From: Lachnocurva sp029100405
GTDB lineage: Bacteria; Bacillota; Clostridia; Lachnospirales; Lachnospiraceae
Direction of reading: 5' to 3'
Length of the DNA stretch: 64,000 nucleotides
NCBI GenBank assembly: GCA_046263755.1
Contig: JBJYZC010000015.1
Coordinates: forward strand, 10,053 to 74,052
Shown piece after piece: positions 32,649 to 41,969 of this stretch. A program made the translations under genes and the position numbers. Positions within the stretch are counted from its first letter, which is position 1; each line of letters begins with the position of its first letter. The notes under the pieces are model-generated. The model was not told the DNA's origin and searched no databases. It saw only the letters and a program-made list of their open reading frames with translations.

Positions 32649-33839
32649 TCAATCGTGAATATCCTGGCCTCTGTAGCGGGCTATGGCGGCGCAGTCTTTA
32701 TCGCCGCGGCCGGAGACCGTCACCATCAGAATCTGATCTCTCGACATTGTCGGTGCCAGCTTCATGGCAAAGGCCAGGGCATGGGCAGATTCGATGGCAG
32801 GAATGATCCCTTCGGTCCGGGAGAGATATTCGAAGGCATTGACTGCCTCGTCATCTGTAATAGCAACGTACTCGGCCCGACCGATCTCATGGAGATAGGC
32901 ATGTTCGGGGCCAATGCCCGGATAGTCCAGGCCGGCGGAAATCGAGTAGACAGGAGCGATCTGGCCATATTCATTCTGGCAGAAATAGGATTTCATTCCA
33001 TGGAAAATACCAAGTTTTCCTGTATTCATGGTCGCTGCGGTGTCACCTGTGTCGATCCCGCGCCCTGCTGCCTCGCAGCCGATCAGGCGGACCCCTTGAT
33101 CCTTGATATAATGATAGAAGGAGCCGATGGCATTGGATCCTCCGCCAACACAAGCAATGACAGCATCCGGCAAACGACCTTCCTTCTCCAGGATCTGTGC
33201 TCTGGATTCTTTGGAAATGACGGCCTGGAAGTCCCGGACAATGGTCGGGAAGGGGTGGGGTCCCATACAGGAGCCGAGACAATAATGGGTGTCCTCGATC
33301 CGTGAGGTCCATTCTCTCATGGCCTGGGAAACGGCATCCTTCAGCGTTCCGGTTCCGTCTGTGACCGGGACGACATCTGCGCCCAAAAGCTTCATTTTAT
33401 AGACATTCAAGGCCTGTCGCTCGCAGTCAACTTTGCCCATAAAGATCACACAGTCCATCCCGAGAAGAGCCGCTGCCGTTGCGGTGGCAACGCCGTGCTG
33501 GCCGGCACCGGTCTCCGCGATCAGTCTCGTCTTCCCCATTTTTTTCGCCAGAAGAGCCTGGCCCAGGCAGTTATTGATCTTATGTGCGCCGGTATGATTC
33601 AGATCTTCTCGCTTGAGATAAATCTTAGCTCCGCCCAAATCTTTGGTCATCTTCTCAGCATAGTAGAGTCGGGATGGGCGGCCGGCATATTCATTCAAAA
33701 GCCTGGTCAACTCCTGATTAAATTCCGGATCATCCTTATATTTCTGATAAGCTTCTTCCAGCTCTATAACAGCATTCATCAAGGTTTCCGGTATATACTG
33801 ACCGCCGAAAATTCCAAATCTTCCTTTTGACTTTGTCAT
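32649..33839 (-). CDS. trpB: tryptophan synthase beta subunit
   Basis: A 396-residue PLP enzyme condensing indole with serine. PLP lysine is in LNHTGAHKINNCLGQ, the substrate loop in ETGAGQHGVATA, the phosphate cup in GGGSNAIG, and GRGDKD lies at the end. GAGAGG precedes the ATG. Confidence 0.98.
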   Translation of the reverse strand: MTKSKGRFGIFGGQYIPETLMNAVIELEEAYQKYKDDPEFNQELTRLLNEYAGRPSRLYYAEKMTKDLGGAKIYLKREDLNHTGAHKINNCLGQALLAKKMGKTRLIAETGAGQHGVATATAAALLGMDCVIFMGKVDCERQALNVYKMKLLGADVVPVTDGTGTLKDAVSQAMREWTSRIEDTHYCLGSCMGPHPFPTIVRDFQAVISKESRAQILEKEGRLPDAVIACVGGGSNAIGSFYHYIKDQGVRLIGCEAAGRGIDTGDTAATMNTGKLGIFHGMKSYFCQNEYGQIAPVYSISAGLDYPGIGPEHAYLHEIGRAEYVAITDDEAVNAFEYLSRTEGIIPAIESAHALAFAMKLAPTMSRDQILMVTVSGRGDKDCAAIARYRGQDIHD

Positions 33840-33855
33840 GTGTTTCCTCTCTTTC

Positions 33856-35271
33856 CTATTTTTCCCTGACCGCTTTTACAAAGCGCCGGATCTTTTCCTT
33901 ATCTTTATAACCGTCCGTCTCCACAGAACTGCTGACGTCCACCCCATAGGGATGCAGTATTTTTATCGCCCGGTCTACATTTTCCGAACTAAGGCCACCG
34001 GCCAGAAGATAGGGCCGCTTCATTGTTTGGGCCAGGTTCCAGTCGAAGCTCCGTCCACTGCCGCCAGGCCCGTGATCCAGTAACACCAGATCCGCGGAAG
34101 ACTTGTTTGCAGCCAAAAGATCGGCCGGGCTCTCGATTCGAAAGGCCTTGATGATCCGAATCTTTGGAAGCTTAGCGCGAAGATCTGCAATGTCCTTCTC
34201 GCTCTCCTGTCCATGCAGCTGAATGGTTCGGATCCCGGTCACCTGAACAGCCTTTCGGATCTCCTCAACGCTTGCATTGGCAAAAACGCCGACCGGCTCG
34301 ATCCTTCGGTCCAAGTGTTTTATCAATTCGCATGCTTTCTCATATGAAATGAATCTCCGTCTCCCCGGGACAAATATAAACCCTGCCCAGTCGGGACACA
34401 TCAGATTTACTGCTTCAATATCAGAGGGTCTTTGCATACCGCAGATCTTGATCTTCGTTTGGGCTTTTACGTCTGTGCCCAGAAGCTTTTGGATCTCCGC
34501 TCTCTGGTCTTTCGCCCGCATCAGCTGTTCGCCGATCAAGGCGGCATGGATATGATCCGCTTCCAGAGCCTCAATATCTTCTCTCGTATGAATCCCGCTT
34601 TCTGCCACAAAAATTGCACTTTCCGATGCATATTTCCTTAATCGTCCGGCATTATGGATATCCACGGTGAAATCTTTCAGATTCCGATTGTTGACGCCGA
34701 TCACTCTGGCTCCTGCCAGGCCTGCCATTTCGACTTCTTTCTCATCATGGGCTTCGACCAGGGCGCTTAGCCCAAGAGAATCCGTGATCGCGATCCATTC
34801 CCGGAGGGTCTCTATTTCCAGAAGGGAACAGATCAAAAGGACGGCAGATGCGCCGAGCGTCTTTGCCTGGTAGATCATATAAGGATCCACCGTGAAATCT
34901 TTCCGCAAAACGGGAATTGAAACTGTTGACGCAATCTCTGTCAGATACCGGTCTTCCCCCAGAAACCACTTTGGTTCCGTCAGGCAGGAGATTGCCGATG
35001 CCCCGCCTTCTTCATACCTTTTTGCGATTTCCAGATATGGAAAATCCGGGGAGATCAAACCCTTGGAGGGGGAAGCCTTCTTACATTCGCAAATCAGCTG
35101 CATGCCGGGTCTTTTGAGATTCTTCTCAAAAAGAAACTTCTTTTCTTCCGAAGTCTTTTGTGCCATATCCTCTGCCTGTCGTCTGACTTCTTCCAACGGA
35201 AGGCTTTTCTCGGCAAGTCTTACTCTGTATCTGGCATGATCCGCCAGCTGATCGAGAATTGTTTCTGCCAT
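33856..35271 (-). CDS. trpCF: TrpC-TrpF fusion
   Basis: A 471-residue bifunctional enzyme. Residues 1-255 are indole-3-glycerol-phosphate synthase (LICECKKASPSKGLI, VLRKDFTVDPYMIY, VGVNNRNLKDF, VAESGIHTRED). Residues 272-471 are phosphoribosylanthranilate isomerase (KIKICGMQRPSDIEAV, GVFANASVEEI, QLHGQE, LLDHGPGGSGRSFDW, LAGGLSSENV). In most clostridia these are separate genes; the fusion is enterobacteria-like in layout. Confidence 0.96.
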   Translation of the reverse strand: MAETILDQLADHARYRVRLAEKSLPLEEVRRQAEDMAQKTSEEKKFLFEKNLKRPGMQLICECKKASPSKGLISPDFPYLEIAKRYEEGGASAISCLTEPKWFLGEDRYLTEIASTVSIPVLRKDFTVDPYMIYQAKTLGASAVLLICSLLEIETLREWIAITDSLGLSALVEAHDEKEVEMAGLAGARVIGVNNRNLKDFTVDIHNAGRLRKYASESAIFVAESGIHTREDIEALEADHIHAALIGEQLMRAKDQRAEIQKLLGTDVKAQTKIKICGMQRPSDIEAVNLMCPDWAGFIFVPGRRRFISYEKACELIKHLDRRIEPVGVFANASVEEIRKAVQVTGIRTIQLHGQESEKDIADLRAKLPKIRIIKAFRIESPADLLAANKSSADLVLLDHGPGGSGRSFDWNLAQTMKRPYLLAGGLSSENVDRAIKILHPYGVDVSSSVETDGYKDKEKIRRFVKAVREK

Positions 35272-35283
35272 GTCTCTGTCCTC

Positions 35284-36306
35284 TTACAAATTCGACTCAC
35301 GAATGACATTTTCCAGAGTTTCCAGCGCTTTTCCGCTATCGATCTGATCAGATGCCAATTTGACTCCGGAAGCAATACTATCAGCCTTTCCTGCAATATA
35401 GAGTGCTGCACCCGCATTCATAAGAACAATGGTCCTCTTAGTTCCCCGCTCTTTTCCAGACAGGACCTCTCTTGTGATCCTGGCATTCTCTTTGGGACTT
35501 CCGCCGATGATGTCTTCCTTCCTGCCTCTGGTCAGACCGAAGTCCTCCGGCTTTATCACACTGGTTCGATAAAAGCCTTCCCGAAGCTCACAGACAGTTG
35601 TCGGAGCGGATGCGGAGATCTCATCCATCTGATCCTGACCATGGACGACCAGAGCCCGCTTCACTCCAAGGGAAGAAAGGACCTTGGCCACCGGCTCAAC
35701 CAGATATTCATCATAGACACCAAGAAGGAAGAATTCCGGTTTTGCGGGATTGGTCAGAGGTCCGAGAATATTGAAAACCGTACGAATGCCAAGTTCCTTC
35801 CGAATCGGACCGACATATTTCATTGCGGAATGATATTTCTGGGCAAAGAGAAAACAGAAACCGGTCTTTTCCAGCATTTCCCGGCACTTGTCCGGATCTT
35901 CGTTGATATTGATTCCCAAAGCCTCCAGGCAATCGGCGGTTCCGGAAAGAGAACTTGCTGCCCGGTTTCCGTGTTTTGCGACCTTGACTCCAGTAGAAGC
36001 AATTACCATGGCGCTTGTGGTGGAAATATTGAAGCTATGAGATCCGTCTCCGCCGGTTCCGACGATATCCAGAACCTCCATGCCCGGATGCTCCACCGGA
36101 GTTGCAAGACTCCGCATAGCTTCTGCACAACCGGAAATCTCATCGATGGTTTCTGCTTTTGTTGACTTGGTGGAGAGCGCGGCAAGGAATGCGGCATTTA
36201 ATACCGGTGTTGTTTTGCCGCTCATAATTTCCAACATGACCTCTTTCGCCTCGTCATAGGTCAGATCCTTTTTGTCGACGACTTTCTTAATTGCTTCTTC
36301 AATCAT
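35284..36306 (-). CDS. trpD: anthranilate phosphoribosyltransferase
   Basis: A 340-residue enzyme. PRPP-binding VGTGGDGSHSFNISTTSAMV is near residue 78, KHGNRAASSLSGTAD follows, and the magnesium-site region is VVHGQDQMDEIS. No glutamine amidotransferase is fused. AAGGAGG fixes the ATG at 36306. It is the first gene of the operon after the T-box. No trpE or trpG is present, so anthranilate must come from genes elsewhere or outside. Confidence 0.96.
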   Translation of the reverse strand: MIEEAIKKVVDKKDLTYDEAKEVMLEIMSGKTTPVLNAAFLAALSTKSTKAETIDEISGCAEAMRSLATPVEHPGMEVLDIVGTGGDGSHSFNISTTSAMVIASTGVKVAKHGNRAASSLSGTADCLEALGININEDPDKCREMLEKTGFCFLFAQKYHSAMKYVGPIRKELGIRTVFNILGPLTNPAKPEFFLLGVYDEYLVEPVAKVLSSLGVKRALVVHGQDQMDEISASAPTTVCELREGFYRTSVIKPEDFGLTRGRKEDIIGGSPKENARITREVLSGKERGTKRTIVLMNAGAALYIAGKADSIASGVKLASDQIDSGKALETLENVIRESNL

Positions 36307-36374
36307 TTTGCTGCCTCCTTTGAAATAACGATCCAAGGGTCAGCTGGTATTTTCCGCCGCTGAATTTTCCCAAT

Positions 36375-36640
36375 AAAAAAGTCCCTGACAGAAGTAGCCA
36401 ATACTTCTGTCAAGGACGAATAAATTCGCGGTGCCACCTTGATTCACGGATCACCCGTGCACTTAGCAGGATACCAACATATCCCTGACCCTTAACGCAG
36501 GTCCTTACGTCACAACCTACTTCCGCAAAAATTACGATTCGGCCGTGCCCTCAGCGGTCCATCCACAGTCGGGTGTTCTGCCCGTTTCCATCCTCCGGGC
36601 TCTCTGTCAGATCCTCTTTCTGCTTCTTCTCCGCTTCAAC
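36375..36640 (-). promoter_or_regulatory. T-box leader of the trp operon with terminator
   Basis: The T-box AAGGTGGCACCGCG is at 36428-36441 (minus strand). The terminator stem is 36381-36416 (GTCCCTGACAGAAGTA... with its complement), followed by U6 at 36375-36380. Stem I would lie at about 36540-36640, and a TGG followed by A in CTGTGGATGG is a plausible Trp specifier. Uncharged tRNA-Trp should allow read-through into trpD. Confidence 0.9.
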
Positions 36641-36669
36641 GGTTTAAAGTGTTTCTGTTGTTGTCGCCT

Positions 36670-36698
36670 ATTCTAGACTCCTTATTCGAAAAATGCAA
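36670..36698 (-). promoter_or_regulatory. trp operon promoter
   Basis: Minus strand TTGCAT (36693-36698), 17-bp spacer, TAGAAT (36670-36675). Confidence 0.65.
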
Positions 36699-36699
36699 G

Positions 36700-37140
36700 G
36701 GGAATTTTAAAAAGTTTAGTGAAAGCCAAAATGCGAAAGCCAAAATTCGGCTCGACTAATGTTTCGAATTACATTTGCTTCGAATGGAATTCGGTGCTTT
36801 CTTTTATGTTGCTATTACATTTTTATACTTCTTTATCTTATTTTATATTGATTTATATTAATTTGTATTTTCAGATGGTTTTTTATTTTTTATTTGGATT
36901 CTACTTCTGTTTTATATTAAATTTTATAAGCATTAACAAGAGTATTCATTACAAAGGATACTGTTTGCCATTCAAAGATGGAGACCGGTTCACACCACCA
37001 GAGACATAATTCAGTGGGCTATTATAGTCTTATCTGTCGATTCGAATGACTAGAATGAAACTAAAAGATGACAGGCATCAATCATTCGTTGCTTGAATTT
37101 TCCGAGAATTGAGATTATTTTTAAGTCAGTAAATGACAAA
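36700..37140. other. AT-rich intergenic stretch, no supported gene
   Basis: Between the trp promoter and the nitrilase terminator. A 96-codon frame from 36719 is very T-rich, low-complexity and lacks a ribosome site, so I do not call it. Base composition differs sharply from the flanks. Confidence 0.5.
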
Positions 37141-37141
37141 G

Positions 37142-37184
37142 GCGTCGGGAAGAGGATTTGAATTCCTCTTTGCGGCGTCTTTTT
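37142..37184 (+). terminator. strong terminator 57 bp upstream of the nitrilase start
   Basis: Stem CGTCGGGAAGAGGA (37142-37155) with TCCTCTTTGCGGCG (37163-37176), one mismatch and G-U pairs, 7-nt loop, then TCTTTTTT. No plus-strand gene precedes it, so it is best read as leader attenuation of the nitrilase gene. Confidence 0.75.
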
Positions 37185-37240
37185 TGTTTCACCCCGGGGA
37201 GCAGATGGTTTTACTTTCTAAGAAATGGAGGAAGCGTCCT

Positions 37241-38248
37241 ATGGCATCATATCCCAAGTATAAAGTAGCAGCAGTACAGGCAGCTCCGGTTTATCTCGAT
37301 CTTCCGGCTACAGTTGACAAGTCCGTAAAGATTATCACGGAGGCAGCAAAGAACGGCGCTAAGCTGATCGGCTTCCCGGAAGGATTCCTCCCCGGCTATC
37401 CCTGGTTTGCATTTCTCGGAAGAGCACTGGATTACGTACCGAGATTCTATCATCAGCTGTATCTGAATGCGGTTGAAGTTCCCAGCGACGCACTGGCAAA
37501 GATCAGCCAGGCAGCCCGCGATAATGACATCTATGTCTGCATTTCCGGTTCCGAAAAGGATGGCGGATCTCTTTACCTGACCCAGTTCTGGTTCAATAAT
37601 AAGGGTGATCTCATCGGCAAGCACAGGAAGATGCGTGTTTCCGTTGCCGAGCGTCTGATCTGGGGCGACGGTTCCGGTTCCCTGATGCCGGTATTCGATA
37701 CCGAGCTCGGCAGACTCGGCGGATGCCAGTGCTGGGAGCATGATGTTGCTCTCGATGTCGCTGCCATGAATGCTCAGAATGAGCAGGTTCATGTTGCTTC
37801 CTGGCCCGGTTATTTCGATGACGATATTGCAAGTAAGGCATACGCCATCCAGACCGGCACCTTCGTTCTGATGACAAGCTCCGTCTATGATGACAGACTC
37901 TACACCATGCTCTGCACTGACGAGGATGGAAATCTTGAGGAAGACCGTCTGGCTTACTTCAAGACTCTGAAGCAGGGCCACACCGCCATCATCGGGCCGG
38001 ACGGAAATCTCCGCAGTGACTATGTTCCTTCCGGCCAGGAGGGCATCGCCTATGCAGATATCGATCTGGAGGATATCATCGATTACAAGTACGGATTCGA
38101 TGCAGCCGGCCACTACCGCAATCAGTATCTGACCCTGAACTTCTACCGCGAGCCGCATCCCTTCTGCAATTATGTCGGCGACGGCAAGCAGGAGCCGATT
38201 CCCTATGATGCACTGCAGCCCGGCAGCACAGAAGATTCTCAGGAATAA
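37241..38248 (+). CDS. carbon-nitrogen hydrolase, nitrilase-like
   Basis: A 335-residue enzyme. The catalytic triad is visible: Glu in GFPEGFLPGYPW (about residue 47), Lys in KHRKMRVSVAERLIWGDG, and Cys in LGGCQCWEHD (about 163). GKHRKMRVS departs from the usual KxxP-T of plant/bacterial nitrilases. The substrate (aliphatic or arylacetonitrile) is not determinable. GGAGG 9 nt upstream fixes the ATG at 37241. It forms a cassette with a LysR regulator and an MFS transporter. Confidence 0.88.
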   Translation: MASYPKYKVAAVQAAPVYLDLPATVDKSVKIITEAAKNGAKLIGFPEGFLPGYPWFAFLGRALDYVPRFYHQLYLNAVEVPSDALAKISQAARDNDIYVCISGSEKDGGSLYLTQFWFNNKGDLIGKHRKMRVSVAERLIWGDGSGSLMPVFDTELGRLGGCQCWEHDVALDVAAMNAQNEQVHVASWPGYFDDDIASKAYAIQTGTFVLMTSSVYDDRLYTMLCTDEDGNLEEDRLAYFKTLKQGHTAIIGPDGNLRSDYVPSGQEGIAYADIDLEDIIDYKYGFDAAGHYRNQYLTLNFYREPHPFCNYVGDGKQEPIPYDALQPGSTEDSQE

Positions 38249-38280
38249 TTGAATGAAAAGTAAAAAGTACTAGAATAAAT

Positions 38281-38313
38281 GGGGAAGTCTGGAAACAGGC
38301 TTCCTCTTTTGTC
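38281..38313 (+). terminator. terminator after the nitrilase gene
   Basis: GGAAGTCTG and CAGGCTTCC around a GAAA loop (38283-38304), followed by TCTTTTGT. Confidence 0.75.
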
Positions 38314-38338
38314 ATCTTAAAAAAGGAGGGTCAGACAT

Positions 38339-39223
38339 ATGAACCTATCGGATCTACGCTATTTTGTGCAGGTCTGCGACGACCACAGCATTTCACAGGC
38401 AGCGGAGCATTTCTTCATGACACCCCAGGGCATCAGTAAGGCTGTCCGCCGTATGGAAGAGGAAGTGGGTACGGATCTTCTGCTGCGAAGCCAAAGCGGT
38501 GTTCATATGACAGAATACGGGCAGATTTTCTACGACCATGCCATCCAGATTCTTCAGGAATCTGATCAGGCCCAGCAGGAAATTGACAGTCTGAAAGCGC
38601 AGAATCTAGGCCTTTTAAAACTTGTCTCGGCCTTCGGCATCCTCCGCTATCTGACCCCGGCCTTTATTCATGCCTTTACGGATGCAAATCCGGCCGTTCA
38701 CCTCGACTATACGGAATTCCCGGATTCCTATATTGAAAATAAGGTTCTGGACGGAGAATACGATATCGGCCTGACGCCATTCAAGACGGAAAAACCGGAC
38801 CTGGTCTATCTTTCCCTATTCTCCAAGGAAATTTACTTCATCGTTCATCCGGGGAGCCGCTTCTATGACAGAAAGGAAGTCTCGATTCGGGAGGTCCTTT
38901 CCGAGCCTCTGGTTCTAGAAAATGACCATTTTCTGATCCATCATCTGCTTTTTGATACTGCAGCCAGGGAAGGAGTCACCATCAATCCCTATTTCAACAC
39001 CAGCGGATTCAGCCTCTGCTATAAGCTCTGCCTGAAAGGTGAGGCAAATACGGCCTCCATGGATTTCATCTTTGACGATATGGCTCAGGACGGCCTCCGC
39101 AGGATTCCTTTTACGGAGCATCCCATGTGGCCGGTCGCCCTGATTCATAAAAAGGATCTGCCGATCTCGGAGAGCATGAAGGCCTTTATAATGCATACGA
39201 CGAAGTGGAAGGAGTGGCTGTAA
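38339..39223 (+). CDS. LysR-family transcriptional regulator
   Basis: A 294-residue LTTR. The winged HTH covers residues 1-60 (LRYFVQVCDDHSISQAAEHFFMTPQGISKAVRRMEEEV), a linker helix follows, then a periplasmic-binding-like effector domain (DIGLTPFKTEKPDL). GGAGG lies before the ATG. It is convergent with the MFS gene 6 bp away and downstream of nitrilase; it plausibly senses the nitrile or its product. Confidence 0.94.
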   Translation: MNLSDLRYFVQVCDDHSISQAAEHFFMTPQGISKAVRRMEEEVGTDLLLRSQSGVHMTEYGQIFYDHAIQILQESDQAQQEIDSLKAQNLGLLKLVSAFGILRYLTPAFIHAFTDANPAVHLDYTEFPDSYIENKVLDGEYDIGLTPFKTEKPDLVYLSLFSKEIYFIVHPGSRFYDRKEVSIREVLSEPLVLENDHFLIHHLLFDTAAREGVTINPYFNTSGFSLCYKLCLKGEANTASMDFIFDDMAQDGLRRIPFTEHPMWPVALIHKKDLPISESMKAFIMHTTKWKEWL

Positions 39224-39229
39224 GCTTAA

Positions 39230-40396
39230 TCAGGCCTTCTCTTTTACTTTGATCATCCGATAGGCATACTCCAGCATGCCCAGATTCAGAACTGCAAAGA
39301 TCAGAAGATAAACGGGCATAATCCCAATGCCGATCCACTGCTGGAGATTTCCGAAGGCCATGGGCATAAAGGTGCTACCGACATAGGCCGATGCCATCTG
39401 AAGGCCGATGACTGCGGCGCTGTTTCTTTTTCCGAAGTTAACCGGCGCCATATGCTGAATGGCCGGATATACCGGTCCCATTCCGGTACCGATCACTACA
39501 AATCCGACAGCCGCCAGCTGATAGCCCTGGACGGGAACCATGACCATCAGAATTCCGGCGAGCTCGATTGCAATACCGATCCGAATCCTTGCCTTGTCAC
39601 CGATCATATTCGAGATAAAGCCGCAGATCAGCCGTCCCAGCATCAGGCCTCCGAAAACAAGAGACCCAAAGGATGCAATCTGCCCCTTGCTGAGTCCCTG
39701 CTTAACTCCGGCAAAATAGCTGGAGGTCCACAGAAAGCTGGTGGCTTCTCCGGAGCAGTAGGCAAAGAAGGCAATCAGGGTAGGAATGACGCCCGGAATG
39801 CGGATGGCCTCCCGGATGCCGCTGCTTTCTTCGACTTCTTCTCCATCTTTCGGATCATTTTTCTTCCAAAGGGGAAGAGATAAAATGCAGACCAGAAGGA
39901 TACCTGTCTGAATATAGGCCGTCCACCAGTAGCCCTCATTCCATCTGGCCACCCGGAGAGCCTGACCCATGATCATCGGGCTGATGACGGCTCCGATCCC
40001 GTAAAAGCAGTGAAGGAAATTCATAACCGACCCGGAGAAATTGCTGGCCACATAGTTATTGATGGAGGCATCAATCGCACCGGCACCCAGACCATAAGGC
40101 ACAGCGAAAAGGAAGAACATCCAGTAGGCATTGCATACAGAAAATCCCAGAAGCCCAAGAATGGTAAGAAAGATGGAGATGATCACAATCCACTTGGTAT
40201 GAAGCTTCCTCATGATTCTCGGACTTACCAGTGCCGAAATAATGGTCATAAAGGATATGGTCATGGAAATATAGCCCGCATAGGACGAAGGCACTCCCAG
40301 ATCCACATGCATGGCCGGCCAGCCGGAACCCAGAAGCGAATCCGGCAGTCCCAGACTGATAAAAATCAGATAAATAACCGCGATCAAAAGTCCCAT
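39230..40396 (-). CDS. MFS transporter
   Basis: A 388-residue major facilitator with twelve predicted helices. YGLGAGAIDASINNYVA near residue 100 and the second-half counterpart GRLICGFISNMIGDKARIR are typical. It resembles sugar/metabolite MFS proteins of the FucP-like group. It faces the LysR gene, and a role in importing or exporting the nitrilase substrate is inferred. GAGGTG precedes the ATG. Confidence 0.9.
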   Translation of the reverse strand: MGLLIAVIYLIFISLGLPDSLLGSGWPAMHVDLGVPSSYAGYISMTISFMTIISALVSPRIMRKLHTKWIVIISIFLTILGLLGFSVCNAYWMFFLFAVPYGLGAGAIDASINNYVASNFSGSVMNFLHCFYGIGAVISPMIMGQALRVARWNEGYWWTAYIQTGILLVCILSLPLWKKNDPKDGEEVEESSGIREAIRIPGVIPTLIAFFAYCSGEATSFLWTSSYFAGVKQGLSKGQIASFGSLVFGGLMLGRLICGFISNMIGDKARIRIGIAIELAGILMVMVPVQGYQLAAVGFVVIGTGMGPVYPAIQHMAPVNFGKRNSAAVIGLQMASAYVGSTFMPMAFGNLQQWIGIGIMPVYLLIFAVLNLGMLEYAYRMIKVKEKA

Positions 40397-40450
40397 AATC
40401 TTTCACCTCAAATTGATTATAAAGGAAATGTCTACCCGTATCATAATAAA

Positions 40451-40480
40451 TTGAACTTCTCTGCCTAATATTGTTATAGT
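40451..40480 (+). promoter_or_regulatory. promoter of the 52-codon gene
   Basis: Plus strand TTGAAC (40451-40456), 18-bp spacer, TATAGT (40475-40480), 60 nt before the ATG at 40541. Confidence 0.5.
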
Positions 40481-40540
40481 TGGAATTACTGATAGAAGGA
40501 CAGCGACAGCCGTAAAAATTCTAATTTTGTGAGGGCTTTC

Positions 40541-40699
40541 ATGATTAATTTTGAATCAATTACATCGCTGAACTCTTATGTACGCACAAACGAAATGACC
40601 AGAAAATGGTCAGAAAAGAAGATGACCGCAAAGGATGCGTTGGAACTGTATCAGCGCCGTGATGAATCCAAAAAGTTGTTCAGGGGAGATAAGTCATAA
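40541..40699 (+). CDS. small protein, 52 residues, unknown
   Basis: ATG at 40541 after GAGGG, TAA at 40697. The product begins MINFESITSLNSYVRTNEMT and continues with a charged helix rich in Lys/Arg/Glu (KWSEKKMTAKDALELYQRRDESKKLF). It has its own promoter-like site, normal codon use and no homologue that I recognise. The dispersed 71-bp-type repeat starts at its stop codon. Confidence 0.6.
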   Translation: MINFESITSLNSYVRTNEMTRKWSEKKMTAKDALELYQRRDESKKLFRGDKS

Positions 40700-40759
40700 A
40701 ACACGCATGATTTTCAAAAGATTTCATATATCGATTTTCCATACCAAAAAACATTCTTA
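40699..40759 (+). repeat. solitary copy of the 7.2-7.5 kb AT-rich repeat
   Basis: Begins AAAACACGCATGATTTTCAA and continues with AAGATTTCATATATCGATTT, matching the units at 7362 and 7433 over about 45 bp, then diverging. Confidence 0.85.
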
Positions 40760-40851
40760 TGTGCTAACCTATATGATTAATAGAAACAGGTTATCTGCAA
40801 GGATCCCTGGATTTCTGCATCTTCGGATATCTTCGGGTTTCTCGGACTTGC

Positions 40852-41835
40852 ATGAGAAATATAGACCACCCCTTCAATCATAGAAAAGGACAGCAATTGT
40901 TGGATCATTGGAAAAAGCAACTACAATTCATCTTACATAAAATCCCCTTTCGTCCCCTGATCATCATTCTCGTTCTTGCCGTATGCCTTGGATTTGGCAT
41001 ATCCAATATGAAGATCGAGCCGAAAAGTCAGGGAGAGAAAAACCAAAATCAGGTTGAGATCCTGAAAGGGCAAAATGACACGACTGGAAAAGACAAGAAT
41101 ACTGACAAAAATTCCAAAGGTATAACATCTGGTAAAGATAATAATAAAAACAAAGAAAATAAAGACAATAAAGACAATAAAGAGTCCTCTAACTCTGCAA
41201 ATTCTTTGACCGAGTCCTCTAACTCTACAAATTCTGTGGCCGAGTCTTCTAACTCCACAAAATCTTTGACCGAATCCTCTGCCTCAAAAGGCTCCTCAAA
41301 AAGTGCCTCAATCTCTGTCCCTTCCGCTTCTTCTCCTACCCCTTCCGCTGCTTCTGCCGCCTCCCTAGGTTCTGACTCAAGTGTCTCCCCTCAAGCCCCA
41401 GGCAGTGCCAAACAAAGCGGATCCTCTGCCGAGACAAATGACTCTTCTCCTCAGGTCCCTGCCAGTTATCAGGTCAGTCTGGAGATCCAGTGTCGGTCCG
41501 TCAGCGGTGATAATTCACCAGTAACCGATCCGACTGCTCTGGAACGAATCCATGCCCTGAACCAGGGGGAGATTTTGAATGCCAATGTCACACTGTCTTC
41601 CGGCGAAAGCGTCTATACGGCCCTGGTCAAGGCCACGCAGGCAGCCAATATCGAAATGGGAGCCCGCGACACCCAATACGGGGTCTATATTTATGAAATT
41701 AACTATCTCCGGGAAAAGATGGCAGGCCCAGGCTCCGGCTGGATGTATAGTGTAAACGGGAAAATACCGAACAAGGGCTGCGGAGCTTACTATCCATCCG
41801 CCGGCGACCGGATCGTTTTCTTTTATGTGACCTGA
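40852..41835 (+). CDS. membrane-anchored DUF4430 protein
   Basis: A 327-residue protein. N-terminal helix LIIILVLAVCLGFGI (about 37-52) and a long Ser/Thr/Asn/Lys-rich stalk follow, including three 10-residue repeats (SSNSxNSLTE). A C-terminal DUF4430 domain has LSSGESVYTALVKATQ and GSGWMYSVNGKIPNKGCGAY. This domain resembles the C-terminal ligand-binding domain of transcobalamin/intrinsic factor, so it may present a corrinoid to the ECF transporter encoded next. The ATG at 40852 lacks a ribosome site; a TTG at 40897 with AAAGGA is an alternative. Confidence 0.8.
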   Translation: MRNIDHPFNHRKGQQLLDHWKKQLQFILHKIPFRPLIIILVLAVCLGFGISNMKIEPKSQGEKNQNQVEILKGQNDTTGKDKNTDKNSKGITSGKDNNKNKENKDNKDNKESSNSANSLTESSNSTNSVAESSNSTKSLTESSASKGSSKSASISVPSASSPTPSAASAASLGSDSSVSPQAPGSAKQSGSSAETNDSSPQVPASYQVSLEIQCRSVSGDNSPVTDPTALERIHALNQGEILNANVTLSSGESVYTALVKATQAANIEMGARDTQYGVYIYEINYLREKMAGPGSGWMYSVNGKIPNKGCGAYYPSAGDRIVFFYVT

Positions 41836-41847
41836 TGATAGCGGGGT

Positions 41848-41873
41848 ATCCTATTCTGTGATAGGATTTTTTT
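41848..41873 (+). terminator. terminator after the DUF4430 gene
   Basis: ATCCTAT (41848-41854) and ATAGGAT (41861-41867), 6-nt loop, then T7. Confidence 0.8.
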
Positions 41874-41969
41874 ATCTCCAATTTCATAAAATAAAAACGG
41901 GTGACAAAAGTACCTTTTGCAACTCATTGATGATCATTCGTAGTCTCCCACGCTGACAAGGGGATTTCT

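Noticed and set aside
36719..37009. A 96-codon hydrophobic frame in AT-rich DNA
   Set aside because: Low complexity, no ATG with a ribosome site, and base composition alone explains the Phe/Tyr/Ile runs.
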